Source: Chara braunii
Lineage: Eukaryota > Streptophyta > Charophyceae > Charales > Characeae
Assembly: GCA_003427395.1 (NCBI GenBank)
Contig: BFEA01000494.1
Location: forward strand, 208,025-228,999
Length of the DNA: 20,975 nucleotides
Direction: 5' to 3'
Numbering within the stretch: the stretch's first letter is position 1; each line of letters begins with the position of its first letter. The notes below the pieces were generated by a model, which was given only the letters and a program-made list of their open reading frames with translations, was not told the origin of the DNA and ran no database searches. A program made the translations under genes and the position numbers. Positions 1-8,217 of this stretch are shown piece by piece.

Positions 1-285
1 TATTGTCACAAGAATATCAGAGCGCAAATGCGAAAAAAAGTGAAAAAAGGAGAAAAGAAAACCAGGGAAAATTGAATTCAATTTTTTATCTTCTTCCTTA
101 AAAGACTCCCCCTGTTCAGAACCTCTTGCGTACAAGGCCGCCCACGTGGATGTAGGTTGAGCGGCGGCTGCCCCCACCCCCGTGTGTCATATCGACCCAC
201 TTGCACACAGCCAGAAGGCAAAGAGGCAAAGAAAAGAGGAAGGGAACAGCCAAATAATACAGAACAGGGGGCAACAAAACAAATC

Positions 286-760
286 CCAGATGACACGTCC
301 CACATGCAAGCACCGCCCCGCAACTCACAGGCCAAACGACGGGACGAGACCAACCAGGATATCAAAACATTCTTATCTACAAAGAAAATAAAGAAAGGCT
401 CCTGCGCCCTTGATCACAGTGTGACAACTTAAAAAAAGAAGACAATCCCAGATGACGATTCCCACATACAAGCACCGCCCCGCGCTCAAAAGGCCGAACA
501 ACGGGAATCAACCAACCAGGATGCCCAATAACAAAATCGAAGCAAACAAAATTAAAACAAATCCTAAATGACAATCCTAGATGACANGTCCCACATGCAA
601 GCACCGCCCCCGCCAACTACAGGCCAAACGACGGGACAAGACCAACCAGGATGTCAAAACACACTCGCCTGCAGAACGATAACCAGATGAGCTATCCCAC
701 ATGAAGCACCGCCATCCCTCCCTAAGATAGACCAAATAACGGGACAAGGCCAACCGGAAT
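286..760. repeat. Degenerate tandem array, four copies of ~80-bp core
   Basis: A core beginning GATGACACGTCCCACATGCA and continuing through AGCACCGCC, AGGCCAAACGACGGGA and GACCAACCAGGAT recurs at about 286, 451, 580 and 685. Start-to-start spacings are about 165, 129 and 105 bp, because AT-rich spacers of differing length separate the cores. Copies 1 and 3 are the closest pair and copy 4 is the most worn. The ambiguous bases at 587 and 766 fall inside the array, which suggests assembly or polymorphism trouble between near-identical units. Translations of this array give a recurring GAVLACGTCHLG peptide on the minus strand, which I read as a by-product of the DNA repeat. Confidence 0.8.
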
Positions 761-812
761 CGAAGNAAACAAGATTCTCATTCACAAAACAAACATTCTA
801 CCATATCCATGG

Positions 813-1328
813 TTAAAAGACGGAACCATTCAGTAGGTCCGCAAAACGCAACATCCCAACAATAGGGAAGATTAAACAGAAGGAGGAGGAGGAAGAAAAA
901 ATACAACAGATTAAAAAATATTCTCTTCCATAAGAAAAGACAGAGCCTGCTAGTACAGGCCCGACGCTCGCTGCATCATCAGCAAAAGCAGAGAAATACG
1001 TGTTCGTTAGTAGGGGTGTTGTTAGACGGGCCGCAGAGTTTGGACTGCAAAAGGAGATACCGACCTTCTTCGTCACACGGAACATACGGCTCCCAACATT
1101 CCCTCCCCCAAACGGCCACGTCTGCTCAAGTTTGTACATCGCCTCGGTGTTAACGGAGACCCTACATTTGCTGAACAAGGCGGGATACCCAAAAGGAGTA
1201 ATTTGACTGACCGTACGTAGGGTGGGATGAGGCCCTTTTAGACCTGATGATCGTCCACAAACGCTCAAGCCGCTGGTAGTACGCGGCCCCAGCATGGTGG
1301 AGATTTCCCTTTTTTTTTGTTTCCTCAT
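813..1328 (-). CDS. Unrecognised ORF, doubtful
   Basis: A 171-codon frame is open from an ATG at 1326-1328, but I do not recognise the product. It has a basic, serine/glycine-rich N-terminal half and a hydrophobic C-terminal stretch. Part of the C-terminus is a serine run encoded by a purine-triplet repeat (about 880-900), which argues against a conserved protein. The opposite strand is also open over about 930-1206 (91 codons from the previous stop) with a reasonable amino-acid mix, so which strand is real, if either, cannot be settled here. It could equally be an exon or a transposon fragment. Confidence 0.15.
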   Translation of the reverse strand: MRKQKKREISTMLGPRTTSGLSVCGRSSGLKGPHPTLRTVSQITPFGYPALFSKCRVSVNTEAMYKLEQTWPFGGGNVGSRMFRVTKKVGISFCSPNSAARLTTPLLTNTYFSAFADDAASVGPVLAGSVFSYGREYFLICCIFSSSSSFCLIFPIVGMLRFADLLNGSVF

Positions 1329-1357
1329 CTGCTCAAATGGCTAGCGTCACCAGCCAA

Positions 1358-1439
1358 AAAGCTTGGCGCGCAGTGCTGCGCTTCCGGTGGCGGCGCACTT
1401 TTTGTCGGAAAAGCTGGGCGCGCTGTGCAGCGCCGCCAG
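1358..1439. repeat. GC-rich direct repeat, ~30 bp twice
   Basis: AAAGCTTGGCGCGCAGTGCT (1358-1377) returns as AAAGCTGGGCGCGCTGTGCA (from about 1409). Both are followed by GCGC and a CC-rich tail, and the two copies start about 51 bp apart. Differences are scattered substitutions. The GGCGCGC cores make each copy partly self-complementary. This is an isolated GC island between AT-rich stretches, and no coding role is evident. Confidence 0.6.
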
Positions 1440-1589
1440 GCCCGGGTATAGTGTTGATTTTAAAAAGGATGGCCTTCGGAGACCCCCTCCGTCGCCGAAT
1501 GACACCTGCCACCAGTTGTGCTCAACCAGCTGCTTGACTGGAAGGATTGGTATATCTTTTTTTTTTAATTGGTATGTCTATTCTAACCT

Positions 1590-1949
1590 TTTATTTTCTT
1601 TTTTTTTTGCTTTTTTTGGACAGGTGTCTCTTACCCCGCTCCTTTATGAAATTCTGTATCTAACTGCGTTTCTGGTATGGTTCACCGTCCAGTCCCAAAG
1701 AGAGGACTGGTAAACCCTAAACCAGAAATAGTCTCCCTTGGCAATGACGGCAAAAGCGACTGCAACGACTCACAGGGAGGGGCCCACTTTAACATGGGTT
1801 CCCTTTTTAGGTTTCACCACACCGGGCCTAGCTAACTCAAGGACTACTTCATTCTTGTTATCTGACTGGACCTGGATTCGAACTCGGGTCTAACTCGGGT
1901 CTGATTCATATTTCAACAGTTCATAGGTGTACCAACTGAGCTAGGCTCC
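1590..1949 (-). mobile_element. tRNA-derived SINE retrotransposon
   Basis: Read on the minus strand, the element opens GGAGCCTAGCTCAGTTGGTA, a tRNA-like 5' end with an RNA polymerase III A box (TAGCTCAGTTGG, complement of 1932-1943). A B box, AGTTCGAATCC (complement of 1874-1884), lies 48 bp downstream. A ~250-bp body unrelated to tRNA follows, and the element closes with two A-runs (complement of T-runs at 1599-1608 and 1611-1617). A tRNA head, unrelated body and A-rich tail are the diagnostic SINE architecture. The tRNA-like part is not a working tRNA: the region between the boxes holds a direct repeat (AACTCGGGTCT twice, 1881-1902) and no clean anticodon arm. I could not identify a clear target-site duplication. 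SINEs move with the enzymes of a partner LINE; whether the LINE at 15-18 kb is that partner is unknown. Confidence 0.72.
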
Positions 1950-1984
1950 TTGGTACCAACTAACCGGCCCCAGCTAATTATGAG

Positions 1985-2420
1985 CTACGTCGATTAACTT
2001 AATTTCTTATTGTTATCGATTAACTTCGATTACTGACAATAAATTAATTTCTGGCTTATCAGTGTTCGATTCTCCATAATTTGTCCTACGTTCTCTTTTC
2101 GGATCAGATAATCTATATTAGGGATTGTACAAAGACTATCCATGGATAATACATGGATAATACATGGATAATACATGATGGACAATGCATGGAGAATATC
2201 GGGATAATACACGATGGATAACACATTGATAATCGATTATGTACGGACCGTCGATAACAATTCAGAATCGACTAATCGTGCCCGATTATTCCATGGATTA
2301 TCCGTATCGATTTAGGTGTTACTCTATGGATAATTTATGCATAATCTATGGATAAACTATGTTGGATAATCCAGAACGACTGTCGGATTACCCACCATAC
2401 AATCGTTCTGGATTGTCCGT
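1985..2420. repeat. AT-rich region with 11-bp tandem repeat
   Basis: No gene is visible. The stretch is built from short variants of TCGATTAACTT, GGATAATAC and ATCGATTA. Three exact 11-bp units of ATGGATAATAC sit head to tail at 2142-2174, and looser derivatives continue to about 2360. The low-complexity ORF on the minus strand (2030-2224) only reflects these repeats. Confidence 0.6.
2364..2418. repeat. Inverted repeat/hairpin, 20-bp arms
   Basis: GGATAATCCAGAACGACTGT (2364-2383) pairs with ACAATCGTTCTGGATTGTCC (2399-2418) at 18 of 20 positions across a 15-bp loop. The stem is long and near-perfect compared with its AT-rich surroundings. It could be the collapsed ends of a short inverted-repeat element or a cruciform-forming site; no promoter or RNA gene signature accompanies it. 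Confidence 0.65.
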
Positions 2421-2627
2421 CTTCGATGATCTACAATGCAGCCAGGCTGTCCAAATCTCTAAGAACTTGAAAGCATCAATCACACAGAATGTGGAGCCCA
2501 CAAACTTAAGGAAGAACATTCACTGTCACTAACCATTAGGTACCCACAACAAAAGGCAGTGCCCATACGTCCGCACGAATGGGGGAAAAAAACAACATAG
2601 TAATTTAGATAACAGCGCTCTGAACGT

Positions 2628-2631
<4 letters not shown>

Positions 2632-2669
<38 letters not shown>

Positions 2670-2729
2670 CGTAAAATCTCTCTCTCTCTCTCACCGAAGG
2701 AATAATCTCTCTCTCTCACACACACACAC
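2632..2729. repeat. (TC)n and (CA)n microsatellites
   Basis: (TC)n runs at about 2632-2666, 2677-2692 and 2707-2716 are separated by related spacers (GAACGTATAATC, GAACGTAAAATC, then a diverged GGAATAATC), and a (CA)n run follows to 2729. The shared spacers suggest that a unit of spacer plus TC run was itself duplicated. Confidence 0.85.
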
Positions 2730-2774
2730 AAACTGGTTAAAGGGAACCCCGGTTTCAGTTCCTGGCGAATGAGT

Positions 2775-3030
2775 GCAAACAAAAATTAGGGTTTGAAGTT
2801 GAAGGAGAATGAGACAGCAGGATAACGTGGAAGCGTTCGACATGACGACAAAAAACTGCAGGTCGGTGTTGGCTCGTAGCCCGTGGCCAGAGAAGAGAGG
2901 AGCAAACTGAAATTAGGGTTTCAGGTCCGAGGAGGATGTGGAAGAAGGATAACGTAGACGAGTTCGACATAACGACAAAACATTGCAGGTCGATGTTGCC
3001 ACTTACACGGTCGGAGAAGAGAGGAAGGTG
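2775..3030. repeat. 127-bp tandem duplication carrying AAATTAGGGTTT
   Basis: The unit starting GCAAAC...AAATTAGGGTTT at 2775 repeats from 2902. The following blocks are shared in order: GGATAACGTGGAAG/GGATAACGTAGACG, GTTCGACAT, ACGACAAAA, TGCAGGTCG and GAGAAGAGAGGA. AGGGTTT, the plant telo-box core on this strand, lies at the same place in both copies. The array ends in a purine-rich GGA/GGAA tract (about 3020-3150). Confidence 0.75.
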
Positions 3031-3429
3031 AGGAAGGAAGGGAGGAGGAAGGGAGGAGGAAAGGAGGAGGAAAGGAGGAATGGAGGAGTTACAGTGCGCC
3101 ATACTGACAGTTAGCACAGGGGAGGACGGGAGGAAAAGAGGAGCGAGTAGTAAATCAGGGGGCCTACATCGAAATTAGACATTGGCATTGATTGAAAGCA
3201 CCACCGTTGTCTCCGAGGCTAGGCTATTTCTCAAACTGATTCTTACCGTAGTCTGGGGGTGCAAGGGAGGGACAGTGGCGGCTAACGTAGGCCTGAATTT
3301 TTCGAAACTAAGTTTTTTAATCACACTTGCTACCGATACAAAATGCTACCGATACAAAAGAATGCACATCATATGAACGATCAACCAAACAGAAATAAAT
3401 AAGATTAAAACAATATAAAAGTATTAAAA

Positions 3430-3850
3430 TAAAACGAGTATTAAACTTCCAGGCGAAGGTGCACTTTCACGCAAAAATCGTCCACATTCGCCTGAGCCAA
3501 ACTTCCAAAATTTTCCTCGGGAACTTTCAGAAATGTCACCAGAGAAATTTTCAGCTGTCCAAAGGACAGATCAAATTTCGCACACGGCAACCTCGACATA
3601 AAACAAAAACGCCAAAAAAAAACAATCAATAACACGATTTTTTTAATCGCCAAACCCTAATTTCAATTCTGAGCACGCGAAATTCGTCTGATCCAAATTT
3701 CAGAAAATTTCACACATTTCAAAAAGTGCCAGCTGATAAATCCTCTTAAATTCATCTGATCCAAATTTCAGATATTTCACAATAACCAGCGGAAAAATTT
3801 TCCTAAATTCGTCTGATCCAAATTTCAGAAAATTTCAGATATCTCAAAAG
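3430..3850. repeat. Diverged tandem repeats around AAATTCGTCTGATCC
   Basis: AAATTCGTCTGATCCAAATT followed by TCAGA recurs at 3680, 3748 and 3805 (spacings 68 and 57 bp), each followed by TTTCA-rich spacers and two of them by AGTGCCA. Upstream (3440-3600) a more worn relative reads CGCCTGAGCCAAACTTCC. A telo-box-like AAACCCTAATTTCAATT lies at about 3653-3669. No convincing gene is present; the minus-strand 70-codon frame at 3441-3653 is compositionally repeat-derived. Confidence 0.65.
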
Positions 3851-3897
3851 TGCCAACGGATGTTTTGGGCCCCACGGGCCTGTTTGTAAAAAAAAAA

Positions 3898-4286
3898 CGA
3901 CACTACAACGTGAGAAGACTGAGGAGAGCTGTCGGGGAAGGAAGGCCTTACTCCACGTCCCACCTGACGCGCCATTCCGGAGGGCATTCTCGCACTGCAA
4001 ATACTGACATTTATCATCCCGAAATCCCATCCAAAGGCGAGTTTCGACTTTCTTTTTTTTTTTTTTGTTCGTTGGTGTTTGAAAAAAAAAACGAAAAAAA
4101 GGACGACACTATAAAACGTGAGGAGACTCAGGAGGGCTGTCGGGGAAGGCCTTACTCCACGTCCCGCCTGACGCGTCATTCCGGAGGGCATTCTGGCACT
4201 GCAAGTACTGACAATGTATCATCCCGAAATCCCATCCAAAGGCGAGTTTCGACTTTTTTTTTTTCTTTTTTTTTCGTTCGTTGGTG
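3898..4286. repeat. ~200-bp tandem duplication
   Basis: The first unit (3898-4077) and second unit (4104-4286) both run CGACACTA, then CGTGAG, GAGACT or AAGACT, GCTGTCGGGGAAGG, CCTTACTCCACGTCCC, a GACGCG site, CATTCCGGAGGGCATTCT, then ATCATCCCGAAATCCCATCC and AAGGCGAGTTTCGACTTT. Each ends in a T-run and GTTCGTTGGTG. The copies differ by few substitutions and in T-run length, so this duplication is younger than its neighbours. Open frames on both strands repeat the same peptide twice and are not credible as a gene. Confidence 0.88.
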
Positions 4287-4549
4287 AACCTAAGATTGGC
4301 CGCTGTGGTGCCCTCAATGAGAGCATACTCGCACATAAATGGGAAAATGAATCTACCAGATTTTTCGTGGAAATGGTTAATAAGTGTATCTGCTTTACTT
4401 TGTTTTTTTCCGCGGATATGACGTCTAGATAATGCCCCGCTTTTCGTGTTCGAATGAAAAGGCGAGTTTTTTTTGTTTTCAACAGGAGATCATTCAAATA
4501 AAGGACAATGGGACACTCGGGCCCGGCAAAACTCGGCGCGCACTGAAAA

Positions 4550-4945
4550 TCAGGGTCGGCAAAAACAAGCTCGGAGGTAGTGAATTTAGTCCAAATGACA
4601 CCAAAATTTTGGCACACAGAATATTTGACCTAAGACGAAAACAGGCAACGAAAGAAATTCAATAAACAAAAGATAACTGACCTATAAAACAAATCCAAGC
4701 ATAGAAAGAAATTCAATAAGACAAAAAAAAATTTACCCTCGAACCCTAATTTCAGTTTTGGACATGCAGAATCCGCCAAAGCCCGCCTGACAAAGACAAA
4801 AATTTCCGGAAATTACAGAATTGTCGGCAGAGGAATTCTTAACAGTCCAATAGATATTTGGGACACCGCAATCTTAACTAAGAACTAAAACAAGCAATAA
4901 CAACAATTAATAAATCAAAAATTTTGAACCCCAAACCCTCATTTC
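4550..4945. repeat. Two more worn copies of the telo-box-tailed repeat
   Basis: Two stretches (about 4550-4755 and 4765-4940) follow the same plan as 3440-3665: an AAATTT-rich start, a purine/AT-rich middle with AACAAT or CAATAA tracts, and a tail reading ACCCTAATTTCAGTTTT (about 4743) or AAACCCTCATTTCCATTT (about 4932). Together with the copy ending near 3669 this makes three diverged copies whose best-kept part is the AAACCCT(A/C)ATTTC tail. Identity is low and assigned by eye. Confidence 0.45.
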
Positions 4946-5039
4946 CATTTGAACCCATTGGCGAGGACCTAAAAGTGGGGGCCCCCATTAACCAAATTGC
5001 GGCTACCCTTTCTCTCTTCGTTCCCCCGTCCTTCATCCT

Positions 5040-6300
5040 CCTCACTCCTCTTCATAAGTGCCACGTGCCACCGCGGCACAAGATTTCTCATCTTGTTCAC
5101 GGTCTCGTCATATCCTCCTCACTCCTCTTTCCTCCACTCCTTTCCCCCTCCTTCCTCCTCGTCTTTCCCGTTCTCCTTCCTCCACCCTCCTCGTCTTCTC
5201 CGACTTCCTTTATCCTCTCCTTCCCTACCGCCTGCCACGTGGCAAACCCGCACGCGTTTTCCTTTCTTACTGTCCTCTTCATCGTCCTCCCCCTTCCCTT
5301 TCCCTCCTCTTCGCTCCTTCCTCCTCTACCGCCCGTCGCGTGCCACTTAGGGCACCACGCGATTATTTCCCTTCCATCTTGTTCGCGTCCTCGTCATCAT
5401 CCTCCCTCGTCTTCCTTCTTCCTCATCTCCAATGGTCCACCTCCCTCCGCCTTCCTCCTCCCTCCAGCTTCCTCCCCCTCCCTCCAACATGCTCCCCCTT
5501 CCTCCTCTCTCCCCCCGTCACGCGCAATGTGCAAAACCGCGCGTCCTCTTCATCCTCCTCCCTCCTCTTCTCCTCCCGTTCTTCCTCCCTCCTCTTCCCC
5601 CCCCGTCCTTCCTCTTCTCCCCCGGTCTTCCCTCCCTCCTCTCCTACTGTCGCGTGCCACGTGGCACAGATTTTCTTCTTCTTCTCGTCCTTCTCATTCC
5701 CCCTCCTCCCTTTCCATACCCTAGTCCTCCCTCCCTCCTTACTCCTCCCCTTCCCACGTCCCTTCTCCTCCCGTCGCGTGCCACGTGGCACATCATCAGC
5801 TGAATGTTTCTTCTTCTATCTTCTCATTTTCGTCGTTCTCCATTCTCCTCCTCCCTCGTTTCCTCTCGTCTTACTTTTCCTCCTTCCTCCTCCCTCCTTC
5901 ATCCTTCCTCCTCCCTCCTTCCTTCTCCCTCTCGTCGAGTACCACCCGCCACACACCGGCACGCAATGTTTTCGTTCACCTTGTTCCTCCCCGCTCCTCC
6001 TCCCCCCCTCCTCCCTCCTGCTTCCTCCTCCCTCGTAACCCTCTTCTCCAGCTTTTTCCTCCCTCCTTCCTCGTACGTTCTCCTGCTTCGTCGTCCTCCC
6101 TCGCTCCTCCTCCTTTCTCCTAGTGCATGCCACGTGGCACACCGACACGGCATTCTTTTTTCAACTTGTTCTCGTCCTGGTCGTCCTCCCTCCTCTTCTC
6201 TCGTCTCCCCACGTCCTCTCTCACGCTTGCTCCTCCCTTCTTCATCCTTTCCTCATCCTTTCTTCATCCTTTCTTCACCGCCTTGCGCACTTGTTGTCTA
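5040..6300. repeat. Polypyrimidine tract with periodic CACGTG palindromes
   Basis: About 1.2 kb of the plus strand is almost pure C/T, dominated by TCCTCC, CCTCCCTCC and TCTTC blocks. At intervals of roughly 110-190 bp it is interrupted by a GC-rich module reading about GTCGCGTGCCACGTGGCACA. The 12-bp palindrome TGCCACGTGGCA is perfect at 5233-5244, 5655-5666, 5779-5790 and 6128-6139. It is nearly perfect at about 5059-5070, and degenerate modules sit near 5335-5360, 5516-5533 and 5935-5965. GCCACGTGGC is the classic plant G-box. Long open frames here exist only because C/T-rich DNA rarely forms stop codons. Confidence 0.85.
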
Positions 6301-6353
6301 GTTATTAACCAGAAGGTTCAAAGAAAGACGAGAAGGAAGCAAATACTACGGCA

Positions 6354-6433
6354 AAAATTTGTCGATCATTCACAAAATTTGTCGATCACTCACAAAATCT
6401 GTCGATCATTCACACAATTTGTCGGTCATTCCC
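6354..6433. repeat. 20-bp tandem repeat, four copies
   Basis: Four head-to-tail units of AAAATTTGTCGATCATTCAC start at 6354, 6374, 6394 and 6414, with exact 20-bp phasing and one to a few substitutions per unit. The GTCGATCATT core (GTCGGTCATT in the last) falls at 6361, 6381, 6401 and 6421. There are no unique spacers, so it is a minisatellite. Confidence 0.92.
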
Positions 6434-7148
6434 TCAAAGAATATGGGCAACAACATGATTCCGGTTTCGTTTACGCAAAAGGCAGACTGCCAAAGAACAG
6501 GACAACAACGAAGAAGAAGCAAAACGCTTATAAAGACGAACTCCAGGAAGCAAAAATGAACCTTGGTTTGCTACGAAGAGCCTCCAAACACACACGAGCA
6601 AGAAGCAAAGCAGTCTGATGCCTCTCGTTTCGCCGCCCCCCCCCCAGCCGCGATCCCTGCTCCCTGCTATGACATGCGACCACCTCCTCTCCCAATCAGA
6701 TCTTGCCTGACTCGATCCCATCGACCCTGTCCTGCTATCATCCCATCCTGTCCCGATACCATCCGATCACCTAGCACCTTCTTAACCAAAGCCGCAAAAA
6801 GTGACTACATTCATCATGCCACCACATTCACCCCTTCTCAGTGGATATTCCCCACATTCAACTGAGCTCTGGACGTGATTACAGTCAGATGCATCGAAGA
6901 TCACGCCGTGACTGCATGCAAGTCCCGCCGCCTAAAAAACACTTAGCCACAAATTGCAATGCACACTCATCTCGCCCGTTGCAGCTTTTGCTAATCTACG
7001 TACGACGGAAAGAGTCATATGACTTCTTTCGCTCGCGGGCGGACGAGACCAACGACGAACTCCATTTCTTCCTCTCTCCCCCCCCCTCAAGGAGTGAAAC
7101 TTCTACCATCCAGCAATCTCCATCACTGCGACTTGCACTTATCGGCTC
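6434..7148. other. Intergenic stretch downstream of eL36
   Basis: I recognise no gene here. It holds a GC-rich patch with poly-C (about 6632-6650) and several weak ATC/CCATCC-type short repeats (6710-6775). The part nearest 7148 should include the 3' untranslated region of the minus-strand eL36 gene. No AATAAA is visible on the minus strand close to the stop codon, although a TGTAA (complement of about 6874-6880) is present. Short ORFs on both strands lack recognisable domains. Confidence 0.4.
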
Positions 7149-7481
7149 TCACTTCTTCTTGTGCGTATCGTGCCCGTGTCCATGTCCATGTCCGGCCCTC
7201 ATCTTGCGCAGGACAGAAGCCATCTCCTCACGCTTTCGCTTGGCGCGCAGATGAGTCCCCAGCTTCCTCTTAGCCACCTTCAGTGCTCTCTTGTCTTTCC
7301 CAACCTTCAGCAACTCAGTGATCCTCTTCTCGTAGGGAGCGAATCCAGCCACCTCCCGGATAAGCGCGCGGACGAACTTCGTCCGCTTGCCGAGCCTACC
7401 CTTACGGTCGCTCGGCCTCGCAACCTTCTCTCTCTTCGTGACGACATAGCCCTTGTTCAGGCCAACAGCTATGCCCGACAT
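7149..7481 (-). CDS. RPL36: 60S ribosomal protein eL36 (L36e)
   Basis: The gene encodes a 110-residue small basic protein of the cytosolic large ribosomal subunit. The family signature is continuous: [11 protein letters not shown] (residues 6-16), [17 protein letters not shown] (22-38), [20 protein letters not shown] (43-62), [15 protein letters not shown] (63-77) and RAKRKREEM (79-87). From memory of the family, [12 protein letters not shown] and [10 protein letters not shown] favour a plant/green-algal eL36 over the animal form. The ATG at 7479-7481 gives a short N-terminus ([11 protein letters not shown]) of green-algal length, and I see no better upstream start in frame. The C-terminus is odd: after the usual SVLRKMRAG it ends in Gly-His repeats, Asp-Thr-His and three lysines, encoded by a GGACAT-type hexamer repeat. 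The coding region has no intron in this window, whereas plant RPL36 genes usually have them, so a retrocopy is possible. Against that, the frame is intact and a telo-box lies just upstream. Confidence 0.95.
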   Translation of the reverse strand: MSGIAVGLNKGYVVTKREKVARPSDRKGRLGKRTKFVRALIREVAGFAPYEKRITELLKVGKDKRALKVAKRKLGTHLRAKRKREEMASVLRKMRAGHGHGHGHDTHKKK

Positions 7482-7484
7482 GAT

Positions 7485-7503
7485 GCCTGCCTGCCTGCCT
7501 GCT
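7485..7503. repeat. Tetranucleotide repeat in eL36 leader
   Basis: Four to five units of GCCT (CAGG/GGCA on the gene strand) end three bases before the eL36 start codon, so they lie in its 5' untranslated leader. This is a short, mutable repeat immediately upstream of a start codon; no effect can be inferred from sequence alone. Confidence 0.8.
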
Positions 7504-7511
7504 GCACCTGT

Positions 7512-7519
7512 AAACCCTA
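7512..7519 (-). promoter_or_regulatory. Telo-box (AAACCCTA) upstream of eL36
   Basis: AAACCCTA on the plus strand (TAGGGTTT on the gene strand) sits 31-38 bp upstream of the eL36 ATG. In land plants this motif (AAACCCTAA) is enriched near the transcription start of ribosomal-protein and other translation genes. Its position in front of a ribosomal-protein gene fits that role. Similar motifs occur inside repeats at 2781, 2911, 3653 and 4932, so by itself it is weak evidence. Confidence 0.5.
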
Positions 7520-7618
7520 CTACCAGCTATGGCGTCCGTCCAGCGGTAATAGCGTTAACTGTCGGTGGACTACACCCCGGCCGGAAAGAGGGATGATTGA
7601 GCACTTCGATCACCAAAT

Positions 7619-7741
7619 ACTCTCTCTCTCTCTCTCTGTGTCTGCTGTCTCGCGCTGTGTGTTCACACCCGACTGGTAGCCCGGTCTGTGTTCTGCCCTC
7701 TTTTTTTTTTTTTTTTTTTGGGAGTCTGTGTTCTGCCCTCG
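7619..7741. repeat. (TC)n run and split duplication upstream of eL36
   Basis: A (TC)n run occupies about 7619-7639, corresponding to (GA)n in the eL36 upstream region. Further on, GTCTGTGTTCTGCCCTC occurs at about 7683-7700 and again at 7725-7740 around a ~22-base T-run. The pattern suggests a small duplication with poly-T expansion. Confidence 0.7.
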
Positions 7742-7941
7742 GGCCTCGCTCCTCTACTCCCAACGTGCGCAATGGACAAAAACAATATGGTGGTGTATTG
7801 TATCTTCCCATGTTCTAGCGGAAGATTCGGTCTCATTTTGCACATTTGGTGAGTAGGGGAGCGAGGCCCCCCCTCCACCCGCAATACCCCGTCCTGGCGC
7901 GCTGTAAGCTTGCCGGCCGTCCCAAGGGGCCTGGTTTTTTG

Positions 7942-8217
7942 AAAGGGTAAATTGGATCTGTGCCCCCAAGGACCGTGGCTCAGGCTACCGGTAGGCCGGT
8001 CATTCCCGAGCCTCGACTTTATTGCCGAGCCTCGGACAACGTGTAGTACACAACAGGGAAAAAGAAATAAAAAAAAATAAAAATGAAATCAGACGTTTCC
8101 ATCGAGAATGAATCTTCCTTGATAAAGAGGAAGATTCATGAGAGAGAGAGAGAGAACGAGGCATCAGCAGTGTCTGACACCCAGTTTGGTGCACCCGTTT
8201 TAAAAGGGTAAATTGGA
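7942..8217. repeat. Paired AAAGGGTAAATTGGA direct repeats
   Basis: AAAGGGTAAATTGGA appears at about 7942-7956 and 8203-8217, each preceded by TTT/AAA-rich sequence and followed by a run containing CCC. GGGTAAATTG-type ends are common in plant Mutator-like miniature elements, so these may be two truncated or nested element ends. The DNA between them includes a GAG/CCGAGCCTCG repeat (8009-8035), an A-rich run, and an AAGATTCAT/GAATCTTCC inverted pair (about 8107-8140). No gene is seen. Confidence 0.4.

Noticed and set aside
377-616. Minus-strand ORF with repeated GAVLACG-type peptides
   Set aside because: The peptide repeats come from the tandem DNA array and are preserved no better than the DNA; the ORF also crosses an ambiguous base.
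1863-1949. Functional tRNA gene
   Set aside because: A and B boxes are present, but the intervening sequence contains an 11-bp duplication and cannot form a normal anticodon arm. The continuous unrelated body and A-rich tail point to a SINE.
3850-4336. ORFs across the ~200-bp duplication on both strands
   Set aside because: They encode the same segment twice plus Lys or Phe runs from the A/T tracts, with no domain.
4924-6038. Long overlapping plus-strand ORFs (266 and 326 codons)
   Set aside because: They lie in C/T-rich DNA where stop codons are rare. All three frames are open, the peptides are Ser/Pro/Leu runs, and the same DNA module is simply read in different frames.
6354-6433. CRISPR array
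   Set aside because: The four 20-bp units are directly adjacent with no unique spacers, and the window is eukaryotic.
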